Below, piece by piece: positions 47,710-60,639 of a stretch of 64,000 nucleotides of DNA (position 1 is the stretch's first letter; every line of letters starts with the position of its first letter). The translations under genes were made by a program, and so were the position numbers. The notes under the pieces were generated by a model. That model saw only the letters and a list, made by a program, of their open reading frames with translations, made no database searches and was not told the DNA's origin. The stretch spans positions 702,601 through 766,600 of the forward strand of contig NW_001799066.1 in the NCBI RefSeq assembly GCF_000165425.1, in the 5' to 3' direction. The stretch comes from Paramecium tetraurelia. Its lineage: Eukaryota; Ciliophora; Oligohymenophorea; Peniculida; Parameciidae.

Positions 47710-50700
47710 ATGAGTGAAATTAATCCACAAAAAAAACAACACGAAACAGAATTGGCTTTACAAAATAAAGATAGCGATAGAAATAATTAAATAAATACTG
47801 TTTTCAATGATCAACAGGATGAGCAAGTGCAAGAAGAATAACCATTAAATCAATAGGAATAATAAGAAGAACCTTCAATGGCTTCAATTCCTGAAGAAGA
47901 AGAAGAAATGTTTTATCCTTACTATCATGGTTAGAATAGTTGGTTAATTTCTAAGTTGGCTTTCTTTCATCTCACATCGTACTAATTATTTTTGAAGAAA
48001 CATGTATTGGATAAAGGACATAAAATTGCAGAAAAGCATTTACCAAAATTATCTCCTTGGGAGGACCTGTAAGAAACAGTAAAATAATGTTAAACTGCAG
48101 TAAAATAACAAAAGGTGGTTACTTGTGGGAGCTTGGTAAAAATAATATTTTTTGGTTAATTAAAGTGGGTATGTATTGGATGCTTTATTGGATATGTTAT
48201 AGAAGCTATAGGAAGGAATGTATTATCAATAATAATGAGCAAAGTGATTACGAGTGCTGCTCAAAATGAAAGGGATAGCGCGTATAATTATGCAATCTTA
48301 TTGGTATTTCTAAATTTAATCTGTGTTTTTTCAAGGCATCATGGTTACAATCTATCTATGGTTTTTTCATCAAAAGCAAGAATGGCTCTAATCAATTTAG
48401 TTTACATTAAACTAACTGAATTGAGTGCCTATTCCATAAAAGAGGCAAACATAGGCAAAATTTTAAATTTGGTTTCTGGCGATATCAATTATCTTGAGTT
48501 TGTTTTTATTATGATATTCCAAACCAGTGTATGCTTTATTTCAATGATTTTTGGATCCTACATCCTTTGGGATAGATTTAATGGCCCAATTGGAATGATA
48601 GCTCTTGCCATCATTTTCGTTGCGTATCCTATTTAAATAATTCTACAATCTTTTAATTCGGAAACTTTGAAGACTTCTAAACAATATTAGGATCAAAGAT
48701 TGAAACTGACTAATGAACTTATTGAAGGTATACGACTTATTAAAATGTATGCCTGGGAACAAGCATTCAATAAGATGATATCTATTATGAGAAAGGAGGA
48801 ATACTATTGTTTATTGAAAATCAATTTTAGAACAGTCACAGATAGATTATTTAGTTTAATTTCTTAAGTTTGGTCTAGTTTTGTGTTTTTTATTATCTTA
48901 TATTATGGAGGCTATAGAAAGACTATGAGTGTAGCAGAAATGATTTCAACCATTCAATTGCTTACATTTTTTAAAATCAGTTGTGTCTTTATGGTTTCCT
49001 ATGGAATTTAATCAATCATCCACATAAAGGTGTCATTTACAAGAATAGCTACTGTTTTAAATATTTTAAATTCAGAAATGACTAATTTGGATCAAATTCA
49101 ATTGAAATCAGACAATAATAATAAGGAATAATCTTCAAATTATCATGGTCCAAGAATCCAACTTAAGAATTTTTCTTCATTTTGGACAGGCAAAGTTACA
49201 GAAACTACAAAGCCAGTTCTTAAGAATTTAACACTTGATATTTAAGCAGGAGAGGCATGGGCTTTTATTGGAAGAGTAGGTTCTGGAAAGTCTACTCTCC
49301 TTAGTGCTTTTTTGTATGAGATTCCTGCTTATAAAGGGTCATTCAAAATTGATGGTTAAGAAGCAAACAAAGGAGATTTAACTTTAGCGTATGTTGAATA
49401 AGAACCTTTTATCTTTCCTGACACAATAAGAAGAAATATCTTGTTTGGTAGACCATATGATAAGGTATTATATTAAAAAGTATTGCATGCTTCATAATTA
49501 GAAGCGGATTTAACTTAGATGAAATATTAGGATCATACAGAAATTGGAGAAAGAGGCACTACTCTCTCTGGAGGTTAAAAAGCTCGTTTGTCTTTGGCTA
49601 GAGCTCTATATCAATAAGCAGACTTATATTTGTTTGATGATCCGTTATCAGCTGTAGATGCCAGTGTTGCCAAAAATATATTTCATATGGCTATCAAAGA
49701 ATTCATATTTTAGTTTCAAGTATAGAGGAACCCATAAAAGAAAAAACCAATTGTTATTTTGGTTACACATTAAGTTTAGTATGCAGTTGAGTGCGATAAA
49801 ATTGCCATATTAAATGACGGAGAATTAATTGCTTAAGGTTGCTATGATGATATCAAATAAAGTCTTTATATGATAAATGATGAATTAGCTTAATAGTTAA
49901 GCAACACTAAGGAATTGAAAAAATAAGAGTTTTTACGACCATCGTTCTAAAAGAGAGTAAAAATTAGAAATTCTGTTGCTAATAATCTAATTGGTAAAGA
50001 GGCTGATTAATAATAATTGATCACAATCAAAACCTACATTAGATATTATAAATTTTGGAATATTATAGTCATTATAATTGTGTTATGTTTAGAAGTTGGT
50101 TCTGAAGTTTGCAATAACTTTTATTAAAGAATCATTTCACTTTTTGAACAATACTAATAAGAAAACGATATAGACACTGCCTATTATCAGTTAGGAATGC
50201 TAACCTTAGGACTAATTCTTATAAATCTAATAAAATACATATTGAATACATATTCAGTTTTATCTTCTACTTAGAAAATACATTAGCAAATGCTTAAATC
50301 CTTAACGTCAGCACCGATTTCATATTTTGATGTTAATCCATCTGGAAGAATAATCAACAGATTTTCAAATGATTTATCATTATGTGATAATCAAACCAAT
50401 ACTGTTAGTTTGGATGTCTTGGAAATTATGGGTAATTTTTTATTTGCACTTGTAACTTTGGCAATATTATAACCATACTTTTTGATTATGATCCTATTTA
50501 TTATCATTATTGATTATTATTAGTTTAGCTATTCCAAGAAGATTATCAGTTAACTTAAAGAGGTTGAATTAATGTAAAGAAGCCCCTTATTTGATTTTCT
50601 AAAGAAAACCTTAGGAGGAGTAATATAAGTTAGAGTGTATGAACAATAGGAATGGTTTAGAAAATAGTTCTTAGATATTTCTAATAAATGCAATCTTAAT

Positions 50701-51813
50701 TCACTTACTTATTACTACTCTTCAAGAGCTTTTGGCTTTAATTTGGATCTTGTAGGATTTATAGCTTAGACAGTTGGAATATTTATTTTTTTAAAACTAG
50801 ATTTGAACGACGTTGCAGTATTGTCTTAAGGATTGCTTCTTTTGATTACCTATAATGACGGTTTACAATGGGGGTTAAGGCAATTAATTACCTTTGAAAC
50901 TTAAATGAACTCATATAATAGAATGTTTTAGATTATTGATATAGTACCAGAGGCTCCTCATTATACAAAAGAAGATGAAAAATATCCTGATTTTCCAAAA
51001 GATGGTAGAGTTAAATTTGACAATGTGTTTATGAGATACAGATAGAATTGTGATTTAGTTTTGAAAGGATTGTCATTTGAAATTTAATCTGGTGAAAAGA
51101 TTGGCTGTGTTGGAAGAACAGGAGCAGGAAAATCCTCTATTTTGTAAGTTATTTTCAGAATGTCTGAAATTGAAAGTGATAAAGAATCTACATTATAAAT
51201 TTCAGACATAGATATTAGAAAATTAGGATTGCATAAATTAAGAAGCAACATTGGAATCATTCCCTAATCACCATTCTTATTTACAGGAACTATTAGGAGA
51301 AACCTAGATCCTTTTGAAAATTTCACTGACGAATAATTATGGAAGGCACTAGAACAAACAGATCTTATAAATCATGTTAAGGCGTTTTAAAGTGGTCTAT
51401 AAACAGATATGAGTGATGTTAATTCGGTTTTTTCTGTTGGCTAAAAACAATTAATTTGTTTAGCTAGAATAATATTACAGTAGAAAAAAATTATTGTTTT
51501 GGATGAGGCAACAGCCAATGTTGATATGAAGACGGATGATTTCATATAAGACACACTAAAGAAGAAGTTTTCAGATTGTACATTAATCACTATTGCTCAT
51601 AGATTAAACACAATTGCTGATTACGACAAAGTTATGGTTGTAAGTGAAGGGTAAGTAATTGAATTTGATACTCCATTTAATTTATTAGCCAATTCAATTA
51701 AGTCCACAACTGTAGATAAATCAACAGAGTTTTCCAGATTGGTTAAAAACACTGGTGATTAAAATTCTTAAGCCATTTTTGATATTGCTAAATAAAAGCA
51801 AATCAGAATGTGA
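47710..51813 (+). CDS. ABCC (MRP-type) ABC transporter
   Basis: ATG 47710 to TGA 51811-51813, about 1,350 residues, introns few and short (22 nt near 48080). An acidic Gln/Glu-rich N-terminus precedes TMD1. NBD1: [12 protein letters not shown]-loop VEQEPFIFP, signature LSGGQKARLSLA, Walker [16 protein letters not shown]2 contains [18 protein letters not shown], the ABCC intracellular loop. NBD2: [34 protein letters not shown] and TIAHRLNTI. The non-canonical Asp after Walker B in NBD1 and the VGQ signature in NBD2 are normal for ABCC. Likely exports conjugated organic anions or drugs, or acts on vesicles. Confidence 0.92.
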
Positions 51814-51839
51814 TTTTATTTATTTGATTTTACAGTCAT

Positions 51840-52976
51840 TCAATTCTTGTAATATTTTTATCTCCATTTGCTTAATCTAAATATATCTAGAAGTAAATCT
51901 TTAAAATTCATTTATATTATTATGTTGATCTTAAAAAATGAAAAGAAAAGGTATTATAACAATGTTATATCTATCATATTTATAATTTCATCAGAGTTCA
52001 AAGACTAGATCTTCGTGATCTTAAACCTTTCCAATTTATTGAAATTAAATCTATCTTAGTTGTTGATACATACATAATTTGAAGATGTTTACAGTTCATC
52101 CTTAACTTATTCCAAAAATTCATTATGATGAAAATATTAATTATTCATTTTTTTATTTAATTCTTCCTTTAAGAATGGGTAAGCTGGTTAAAATTAATCT
52201 TATTTCATTAGAGTATTTAATTATCTAGATAAAACTAAAAATTAATTCTGCTATTACTAATTATATTTAATAAACTCAACAAGAGAAGTTATTTGATTGC
52301 GTGTAGTAATATAATTATCATGCATTTTTTTTCTTATTGCTTCCAACTCTTAATTTCTTCTTTTAATTTCCTCCTTTTATTTCTATTCTTGATACTCCAA
52401 TTAATTTTAGTCAATTTAATCTTATACTTTGCTCGGACTTATTTTTATATCATCAATTGGATTCAATGATGAAATTGGACGAGGTTGAATGTGAGAATGT
52501 TCAGTATTGAAAACAAAAGACTTTGACAAAGTATTCGGTACAATTAACACTTAAGTATTCATATTTTTATTAGTTTAAGGTTCTTAAGAGTAGGCTTAGA
52601 TTTTTGGTAATTTTAATGGAACAATTAAACTATCATTTTGCTAGGATTTACTTAATTCTTTAATTCGCTTTTTGTCTTCAGCTATCATCTTATTATAATT
52701 ATAAATATCCTATTCCAACTTTTATTGTTGTAGCTTTTGTCTTTTTTCTAAATCTTAATTGTCCAATATTGAATGAATTTAGAATCTTGATCTTGGTTAT
52801 CTTAAATAATCAAAGCAAATTTACTAGAACAGGAATTGATCCTTGACATTATCTAAAATTCTATCTTCTTTATTTCTTTCCTCCTTTTGTTTTATTTGGT
52901 TTTCTAAATACAAAGCATATTCCCTTTTATCTATTTGATTTCTTGGATTATAAGCACTTTCAAACCTCCTTCTCAT
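51840..52976 (-). CDS. Coiled-coil protein, possible ciliary or centrosomal
   Basis: One uninterrupted frame of 378 residues from ATG 52974-52976 to TGA 51840-51842. It starts MRRRFESAYNPRNQIDKRE and is followed by ALYLENQIKQKEERNKED, a pattern seen in CSPP1- or CCDC66-type ciliary proteins. Two Gln/Lys/Glu-rich coiled coils (LEKRQKLQQQKLEQDIYNY and KQKEEIKRRNQELEAIRKK) flank a Ser/Pro-rich middle. A late intron (GTATGTATCAACAACTAAG) is possible. Family assignment is not secure. It converges with ABCC, 26 nt between stops. Confidence 0.6.
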
Positions 52977-53397
52977 TATAAATTAATAAATTACAATAAA
53001 ATTAATTACTTTAGTAGATGTAGAAGGAAAATAACATTTCAATATAAATATGATTAATCACTAACTAGAATATATTCTCAGAATAAAAACTGACGAAATG
53101 ATTTGCCATTTAAATTTTAAAGAATTTATAATAACATATATGTTTTTATAATTGGGTGATATATTCTCTAAATGATTAAATTATTATTTATTTACTTTTT
53201 CAAAATATTCTAGACATATATCAATTAATTATATCTAACTATTTCTATAGGTCTTTATTTAATCTTGAATCACTAAATTCACTTTCTCAAAATTTAGGTA
53301 TTTATAATAAATGAATTGTTTACCAAATAATTAAAGAAAAAATATTAATGAAAGGTAAATAATTAAAAATTAAAATATGTATTTAATATATATTAAT
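52977..53397. other. 421-nt AT-rich intergenic region
   Basis: Between the coiled-coil gene start and the 3' end of the second ABCA gene. No gene, repeat or RNA was recognised on either strand. Confidence 0.5.
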
Positions 53398-56300
53398 TCA
53401 CCAAAAGATGCAGAAAAAAGCCATGATCGCTCTTAATCTATTTCCAAAATCAAATTGATTATCTCCCATATTATTCAACAAATTTTAGTTTAGCCCTACT
53501 ATTTGCTATGAAGCAAAGAAGGCAAAGATTTAATCTAAGCTTGGTTAGTAAATTGAAAAATCTGTAATCAGTAATTATTTTTATTTAAGTTCTACTTATA
53601 AGTACTAGAAGAGATTGGATAACTTGAAATAGCCTGCTGGAATTTAATAGGATAAATAACTAAAAAATATTGAATAATATAATACTTTTCTCTGTATTCA
53701 AAAACAGGTTGTAACTGGAATTGCTGTGACAATTATAGCCATATGGTTTGATGCACTTGTTCTTTTCTACCGATATTACATTTCACACTAAATCTAGCTT
53801 GCTCTCCTAACTAGGCTCTTAATTCATTTATAGTTCCTTAAGTAATTAAGAATCCATTGACCATAATACCAATCCTATTACAAATACTTTGAGCCTCTTA
53901 TAATGAATGAGTAGTCAATAGAACTGAAGCATCATTGTTGATGGTAGATTACAATAGTATCTATTGTATAATCCTTCTAGATTTCGGATCCAACCCAGTA
54001 GTAGGTTCATCCATAAACAGCCTATTTGAGCCTCCAATCAATGCTATTCCTATTTGCACCTTTCTTCTTTCCCCTCCACTCAAGTACTCTACTTTTCTGT
54101 CTTTTATGTCATACATGTCAAGAGCCTTCAAATAAACTTCAATAGCATTTTGCAAGTTCTCTTAACCTTTCAAAGCTCCATAAATGCTGAGATGTTAATA
54201 TACAGTAAGAGTAGGATAGAATGGGCAAAATTATGGTACTAACCCAAGATTGGACTCAGCATCTCTAACTCTTACTTAACCTGTTGTAGGCTGATCAAAC
54301 TTACTGATCATATTAAAGGTAGTTGATTTTCCAGCACCATTTGGTCCAAGTAATCCATAGATTTCTTTTTATTTAACTTGGAATGATAGTTTGTGAACTG
54401 TCTCAACTACTCCAACTTTCTTTGTTAATTCTTACACATCAATGACAGCATCAGTATCACTCATGTCTGGTTGAATTTACTTAAATTACCCTTTGTCAAG
54501 TTATTATAGGATTAAATAGTAGACAATTCCTCCTAGAATTAGATATAAAATGCAAGAGAAATAACTAAAAATAGCTCCATTCAATAAAATGGGGCTCATT
54601 GCAAAACCCATATAACAAGCTGAATATGGTGATAATACCATCAACAACATTGAAAACATATTTAAACCCAAAGAACATGAAGGTTGAGCAGTGTATAGCA
54701 TGAATATGAAAAACAACAGGAAAAATACAAAAAATTATAGTAATGGAGCACCTACATACACTCGTTGTGAATTTCCTTAGAAAACAGCTATGCAATTAGC
54801 AAAACAGCTCAATGAGACTCCGAAAACTGTTATTAAGAGGAAGACTCCAAAAATATGCTATCCAAAATGTCCAACATCATAGATATACAATAGAACTGCT
54901 GTGAAAAGACCTTCAATAATTGATGGCACTATATCAGTGAGGACATTACTCAACCAATAGGTGTGTATTTGGACTCCACTTGCATACATATACTATTTAA
55001 TCTTGGTATCTTTATCATCTAATTGAATCATTACATATAAAGTAGAGGTGAGAGCCTTAATTGTCAAATACAAGAAGACAAATAAAAAGGATGATTACAA
55101 ACCAAATATGACGGCTATATAGATAAATGGTAATGGGAATAAATATTTCCACTATTTGTCTGTGGAACTAAGCAAAAGCAATAGTTTTCTCTAGGCTAAG
55201 CTAAACAATTAAGCTTTGAAATCTATCTTTGGTTTCTATTAAAACACTCTCTAAGCATTCAAATCAATATTCTAGGTTCCATATTAATAATCAATTGCAA
55301 GATATGAATCTTCAAGAGAATTTAATTAAAGCGAGAATTTACTTTGTGAGTTCTCTTCTAGATAATTTAAAAGCTCATGAAATAAATGGATTTTATTGAC
55401 TGGTAATACACTCTTTAAGGAATTTGGAGCAGATTAAATTACTGGAGTGTAACTGTCAATTTTTTAGAGTTAAGCTTAAATTCTTGGTTTCTCTAATAAT
55501 AATTAATTCTAATCCTAAAAGTCCATTTGTAAATGATAACCTACTCCAAAGTTAAGTTTTATAAAATCAGGAGTTCCTTAGGTTACAATTTATCCGTTCA
55601 TCAGAATTCCAACTCTAGAGGCTAATTCATCAGCTTCTTCCATATGATGAGTAGTCATTATGATTACTCGATGTAATCTCATTTATTTAATGACATCCCA
55701 AATTTATTATCTTGTCAATGCATCCATTCCTGATGATGGTTCATCCAAGAACACTATTTTAGAATTCCCAATTAGAGATATTGCCAAACTTAATTTTCTC
55801 TTATTTCCACCACTCAAATGATCTGCCTTGGTGTTGGCTTCATTTAGTAATTGACAGACTTATAAGATATAATTTATTTATTGTTGTAATTCTTAATCTA
55901 AAATGCCCCTCAATTATCCGTAGAATTTCAAATGCTCATAAACATTTAGTTCTGAATAAAGGACATCTTTTTATAAACATATTCCAATTTGATTCTTGAA
56001 TTGCTTATTATCTATACTCTATCCTAAGATGTTGATTTTCCCTTTAGTTTTTTCTTATAATCCAGATAATATACTAATTAAAGTAGATTTGCCAGCTCCA
56101 TTTGGTCCCAATAGACAATAAATTTCATTTTAATATATCTCCATATTGAGTGACTTGAGAATATATTGATTTTCAATCTTCTTCCACATATTTTCTACTT
56201 AGATATATGGTTATCCTTGATTTTCGACAAGTTAATCTTAAATATTCAGCATAGGTTTGTAAAGTTAATATGGCTCTGCATCTTAATTATTAACATTTGG

Positions 56301-57119
56301 AGTTGATTCATCGTCAAAATCTGCATAGGTTTTATTGTTCTTTTTGCAATAATTGCATAAGAAAAAATACCTTTTAGACCCACTCAACACTTAATCGAAA
56401 TACATAAAACCTAGTGAATAAGCCACTATCTAAACAATTAAACAAGTGATGTATATTCCAGGATTTAAGAAGTATTCTTACTCTTTATAGAGCCAATTTG
56501 AACTTAATAATAGCATTTAGAATGCTGTTTACGGTACAAATAATGTTGGTAATTGGCCAAGGAATGTTAATTTTGGCTCTGGTGCAAAATTTGAAATCAC
56601 AACAAATGTCAATACTACATTCAATAGTCCGATGAGTTCACTTGCTTTATTTTAGTTTTTGGAAAATGAACTTAAAAATAACACAAAAGATGCTAAGGCA
56701 CAAGAATATAAAATGAATCCTAAAAATAACATATCAATTCTTAAATGTCCATCGCCTGCTTCATTGAGTCTGAATATAATAAACGGTATTATATAGAGTA
56801 GTGAAACACCGATAGTCAAAACAAAAAATGTTATAATCCAGGATGCATAATAGGCATTTGAACTTAATCCCATTTATTATTACAACTTCTTAAAGTTTGA
56901 GCTTTTTTCTCTAATAATCAATATTAATGAGTGTCGTAATGCACCATTATTATTTAAGCAAACAAAGATTAACAAAATGTAATAGGTCTCATTATTTTTG
57001 TACGTAAAGATTATTGATAAAATTGCACTTAATATCGGAACGTATAAGTTTACCCAGAATTGTTTTGATCTGAAGTGTAAGGTGAAATTCTTCTCTAATA
57101 AAGTTTTTAGTTAATTCAT
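53398..57119 (-). CDS. Second compact ABCA-type ABC transporter
   Basis: ATG 57117-57119 ([20 protein letters not shown]) to TGA 53398-53400, about 1,230 residues, nearly intron-free apart from one 26-nt intron near the 3' end and probably one in NBD2. TMD1 has six helices; NBD1 has [34 protein letters not shown] and [14 protein letters not shown]2 includes [17 protein letters not shown] and later helices. NBD2 has [34 protein letters not shown] and TTHSLQEAQSI, and ends with DFSIYQPSLDQIFAFFA, the ABCA C-terminal element. It is a paralogue of the gene at 26528-30627 but not a recent copy. Confidence 0.88.
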
Positions 57120-57800
57120 ATATACAATTATTTAATGATTAAAATATTAATATTTTTATATTATTACTTATAACACCATATAGAAACAAATTACATATGG
57201 ATGTAATTTAATAATCTCAATAATTATTAAACTTATTTTCTCATACAAATTTTGATAAAACAATCAGAATTGAATTTGTGCATTAATTGTAAATTGCATC
57301 AATAAATCTATTTACATTTCTACCTCATTGAATGTTATAATTTGCTCAGATCAGTCTATAATTATTTTGGATATGATAAACAAGAGGAACTATGATTATC
57401 TAAACTAAATTTTAAATTAAAAATTAAATTTTATACCATTATAAATAATAAGTGGAAGCTAGATTTCTAATTGTTATTAAAATGAAGCTTAATTAATCAT
57501 TTTATATAAAATACTGTCTCTAATACATATAATGTAATAGAGCCTCTAGATAGCAATCCAAATAAATGAATATTTTTTTAAAAATAAGTCTATTAAATTT
57601 GCACATACATTTTCTTAATAGGAATAACATATAAATCTAGGATCCTCTTTCTTTAAATACTATTCCACAGTGGTAGTTTATAAACGATTATCTATAATTA
57701 ATAGAATATAATTCTTATATATAGAGAATTTTAAAGGATTTTTACAATAAATATAAATATCTTGATGAAACATACTAATACCACTTCTTTTGGGAGAACA
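57120..57800. other. 681-nt divergent intergenic region
   Basis: Lies between the second ABCA start and the chitin synthase start, so it carries both promoters. Both strands hold many TGA codons. No RNA or repeat was recognised. Confidence 0.5.
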
Positions 57801-60580
57801 ATGGAATTTATTAGGAAGATATCTGATTATCGGTCAAGATATCAGCCGTTAGAGTTGTAACTACAAAAGAACGGAGGTCTATAAAAGCAAATATTTTATG
57901 AAGAAAATGGAATTACTAAAGTACATTCTACAAACATCAGCATTAAAGGAATAGGTTCACTAAGGAAAGCAGCTGATTAGACGGTAAAAAATGAATCAAT
58001 GATGAAATAATCATAAGTAATGAAGATTGATCATGAGGGATTAATTAGTGAGATCATATTTTTATAGAATAAGGATAGAAGAAAAACAGAAATTGAGTAA
58101 TTTGATGGGAACTAACAAAAGGAAATAGAAGAATTTTGTAGAGAAAATCCAATAAAGGTAATGATTTGCATAACAATGTATTCTGAACCTTTATCAGAAC
58201 TGTAAAAATCTTTATAGGGAATACAAGAAAGTCTTTAAGAGTTTTATGAAAATGATATATTGCCACAGTAAATTGTAGTAGTCGTGATTTACGATGGGAT
58301 TGAAAATATAAGAAATTAAGCAGATGAAAATAATAATAACCAAGAAGGTGACATTATACGTAAATATCGTATTTAATTTAGCCTACTTTTGTTAATATTT
58401 GGACAAATAAAACAATATAGAAGTGAATTAAACATTGGAATATTAATATTTGAGATACAAGTTCAAAAAAGAACTAATTTAAAAATACTCTTTGGAGTAA
58501 AGAAAATTATTTTAAGAGAAACCAGATTAATTAAAATCTATATATCAAGATAAATATTTAAGAAATGAAATCAAACAATAATAATAAAATGAAAATGATC
58601 TTTAAGCTATAATAAAAATTATGGAGGAGCAGCATAGGAAGGCGGTGGAATATGTTAAATTAAGATAAGATAATGCTTTGGTTTATCAAAATGTTTAAAA
58701 AATAAAGCTTCCAAATAAAGATGAAGAATAAATGCCCATCTTTCATGTTTTTAAATTTGCTAATGGAACTAAATTGTCTTCACATTTATGGTTTTTTAAA
58801 GGGTTTTGTCATGAATTTAAGCCAGAATATTGTGTTTTGATGGACTGTGGAGCCAGACCATAGAAAGGGTCCGTATACAATTTGGTAAAGGAACTAATCG
58901 ATAATGATCAAGTAGGAGGTGCATGTGGAAAAATGACGATTGAGTTATCTAAAACAGGCAATTAAAAGGATGAATATATGGACATTCTAACTGAACTGTT
59001 AAGTGTGAACATTTTCAATATCGAAAGATGTTAAAAATGTGAGTATGATATTGGCAATTTATTGGATAAGTAATTTGAGTCAGCATTGAACTTTATTTAA
59101 GTTCTACCTGGAGCATATTCAGCCTATAGATACAAAGCTTTTTCGACTAAATATAAAAAGAATACTGAACCTGAAATTAACAATTCCTAATAAGTACAAG
59201 CGAATAATGAATAGGAGGTTAGTTAAAATGAAAACATTCTCGACTATTATCTAAAATCTAAATTAGATCATAATTATGAACATGCCACCTTAGAAGAAGC
59301 AAACATGTTTTTAGCAGAGGATCGAGTCTTGTGTTTATACTTATTTTGTAATGGTTACTACTTAAGATATGTCAGGGATGCTTTGGTTGAGGTTGACCCT
59401 CCCTAAACCATGATTTAACTGTTATTGCAAAGAAGAAGATGGATAAATGGATCATTTTTTGCTTTGAATTATGTAATAAAGAAGTTCGGAGAGTTATTGC
59501 CTAATAGTGGTCATTCTAGAACCGATCAATATCTATTCATAATTTGTTTGGTATTTGCCAGAATTTCATAAGGTAAAATTACTAATAAATTTAGCTATGC
59601 AATATTCCATAATCTCGCTATAGATGGTTTGGTTATACATGATTCTAAATACTTTAACAGAAACTTTAGAGAAAGTCGTTGCTGCAGCAATTAAATAGGC
59701 AGTAATGGGAAGTTACGGCTTCTTAATTTTCTGTTTGATTTACCTTTCATTAAATTACAATCCAAGTAGTGTTAACATGATTAGCAAGAAGGATGAAAAA
59801 GAGGAAGAAAGACATAAAATCAATTCATACTTCTTCTCAAAATTTTATGGGATATCTACATTATTAGGGCTATTCAGCATTTTCAACGCTGGAATAACAA
59901 TTTATTTGTTCATAGAAGAATTGATAATCAACCTATCGCCATTCAACTTTTTTCAATATCCTTAGGATCTGCCTTCTTATGTTTATTTTATCGTTTTACT
60001 CTCAATAATTTTAACAATTTTACCCTTTTTATTACAAATTTGTATTGATCGGAAATTGGTAATCTAAATAGCAATAAATTCAATCCATTATGTCTACTAT
60101 ATGCCAACTTATACTCATTTATTTATCACTTACTCTTTTTGCAGAATAGACGATTTGACTTGGGGAACCAAAGGTTTAACATAGGAATTAGAGAACAAAG
60201 ATTAAAATAATAGAGAATCAAATAAAAAGTATCAAAAGGCTAAATTTTTGGTAAAATGGATTTTTTGGAATGTTGCCTTAGTATTAACTTTTTATTTGCT
60301 ATTTTCTTTCAAAATTCAAAATATCATAATTATAATAGTATTAGCATTGGGAGTGACTTTTAGTATATTGTAATTAGCAAAGTTTTTTGGGTACTTTAAA
60401 TTTTGGATTAAATTGATAATATCAAAAAAGGAATCCAATAATTAAGTGCATAATTTCAATGAATAATAATAAATTGTAAGGCGCAAAACTAAGAAAGAAA
60501 GAAGCATAAAGCAAAAGGAATATACAAAAGCATTGTATTAACCTTTTCCTTAAGATGAAGGATAATCTTAGACTCAATGA
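57801..60580 (+). CDS. Chitin synthase (GT2 family)
   Basis: ATG 57801 to TGA 60578-60580, about 900 residues with a few introns around 58370-58610 and 59690. GT2 catalytic motifs in order: KVMICITMYSEPLSELQKSL, PEYCVLMDCGARPQ (donor-binding Asp), VLPGAYSAYRYKAF, MFLAEDRVLCLYL (EDR, catalytic Asp) and LLLQRRRWINGSF (QxxRW). This set is diagnostic of chitin synthase. The C-terminal third has several transmembrane helices (FCLIYLSLNY, LLGLFSIFNAGITIYLFI and others) and a Lys-rich end. It would polymerise GlcNAc from UDP-GlcNAc across a membrane. Most Paramecium do not form cysts, so its use is unclear. Confidence 0.85.
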
Positions 60581-60639
60581 TATATTTTAATAATAATTAT
60601 AGATTGATATCATTCATCTCCTTTCATTTTTGAAGCAGC

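Noticed and set aside
53935-54242. Two plus-strand ORFs opposite NBD2 of the second ABCA gene
   Set aside because: Antisense to the ABC signature and Walker B of the minus-strand transporter.
56652-56873. Separate short membrane ORF
   Set aside because: Part of the second ABCA gene once TAA and TAG are read as Gln.
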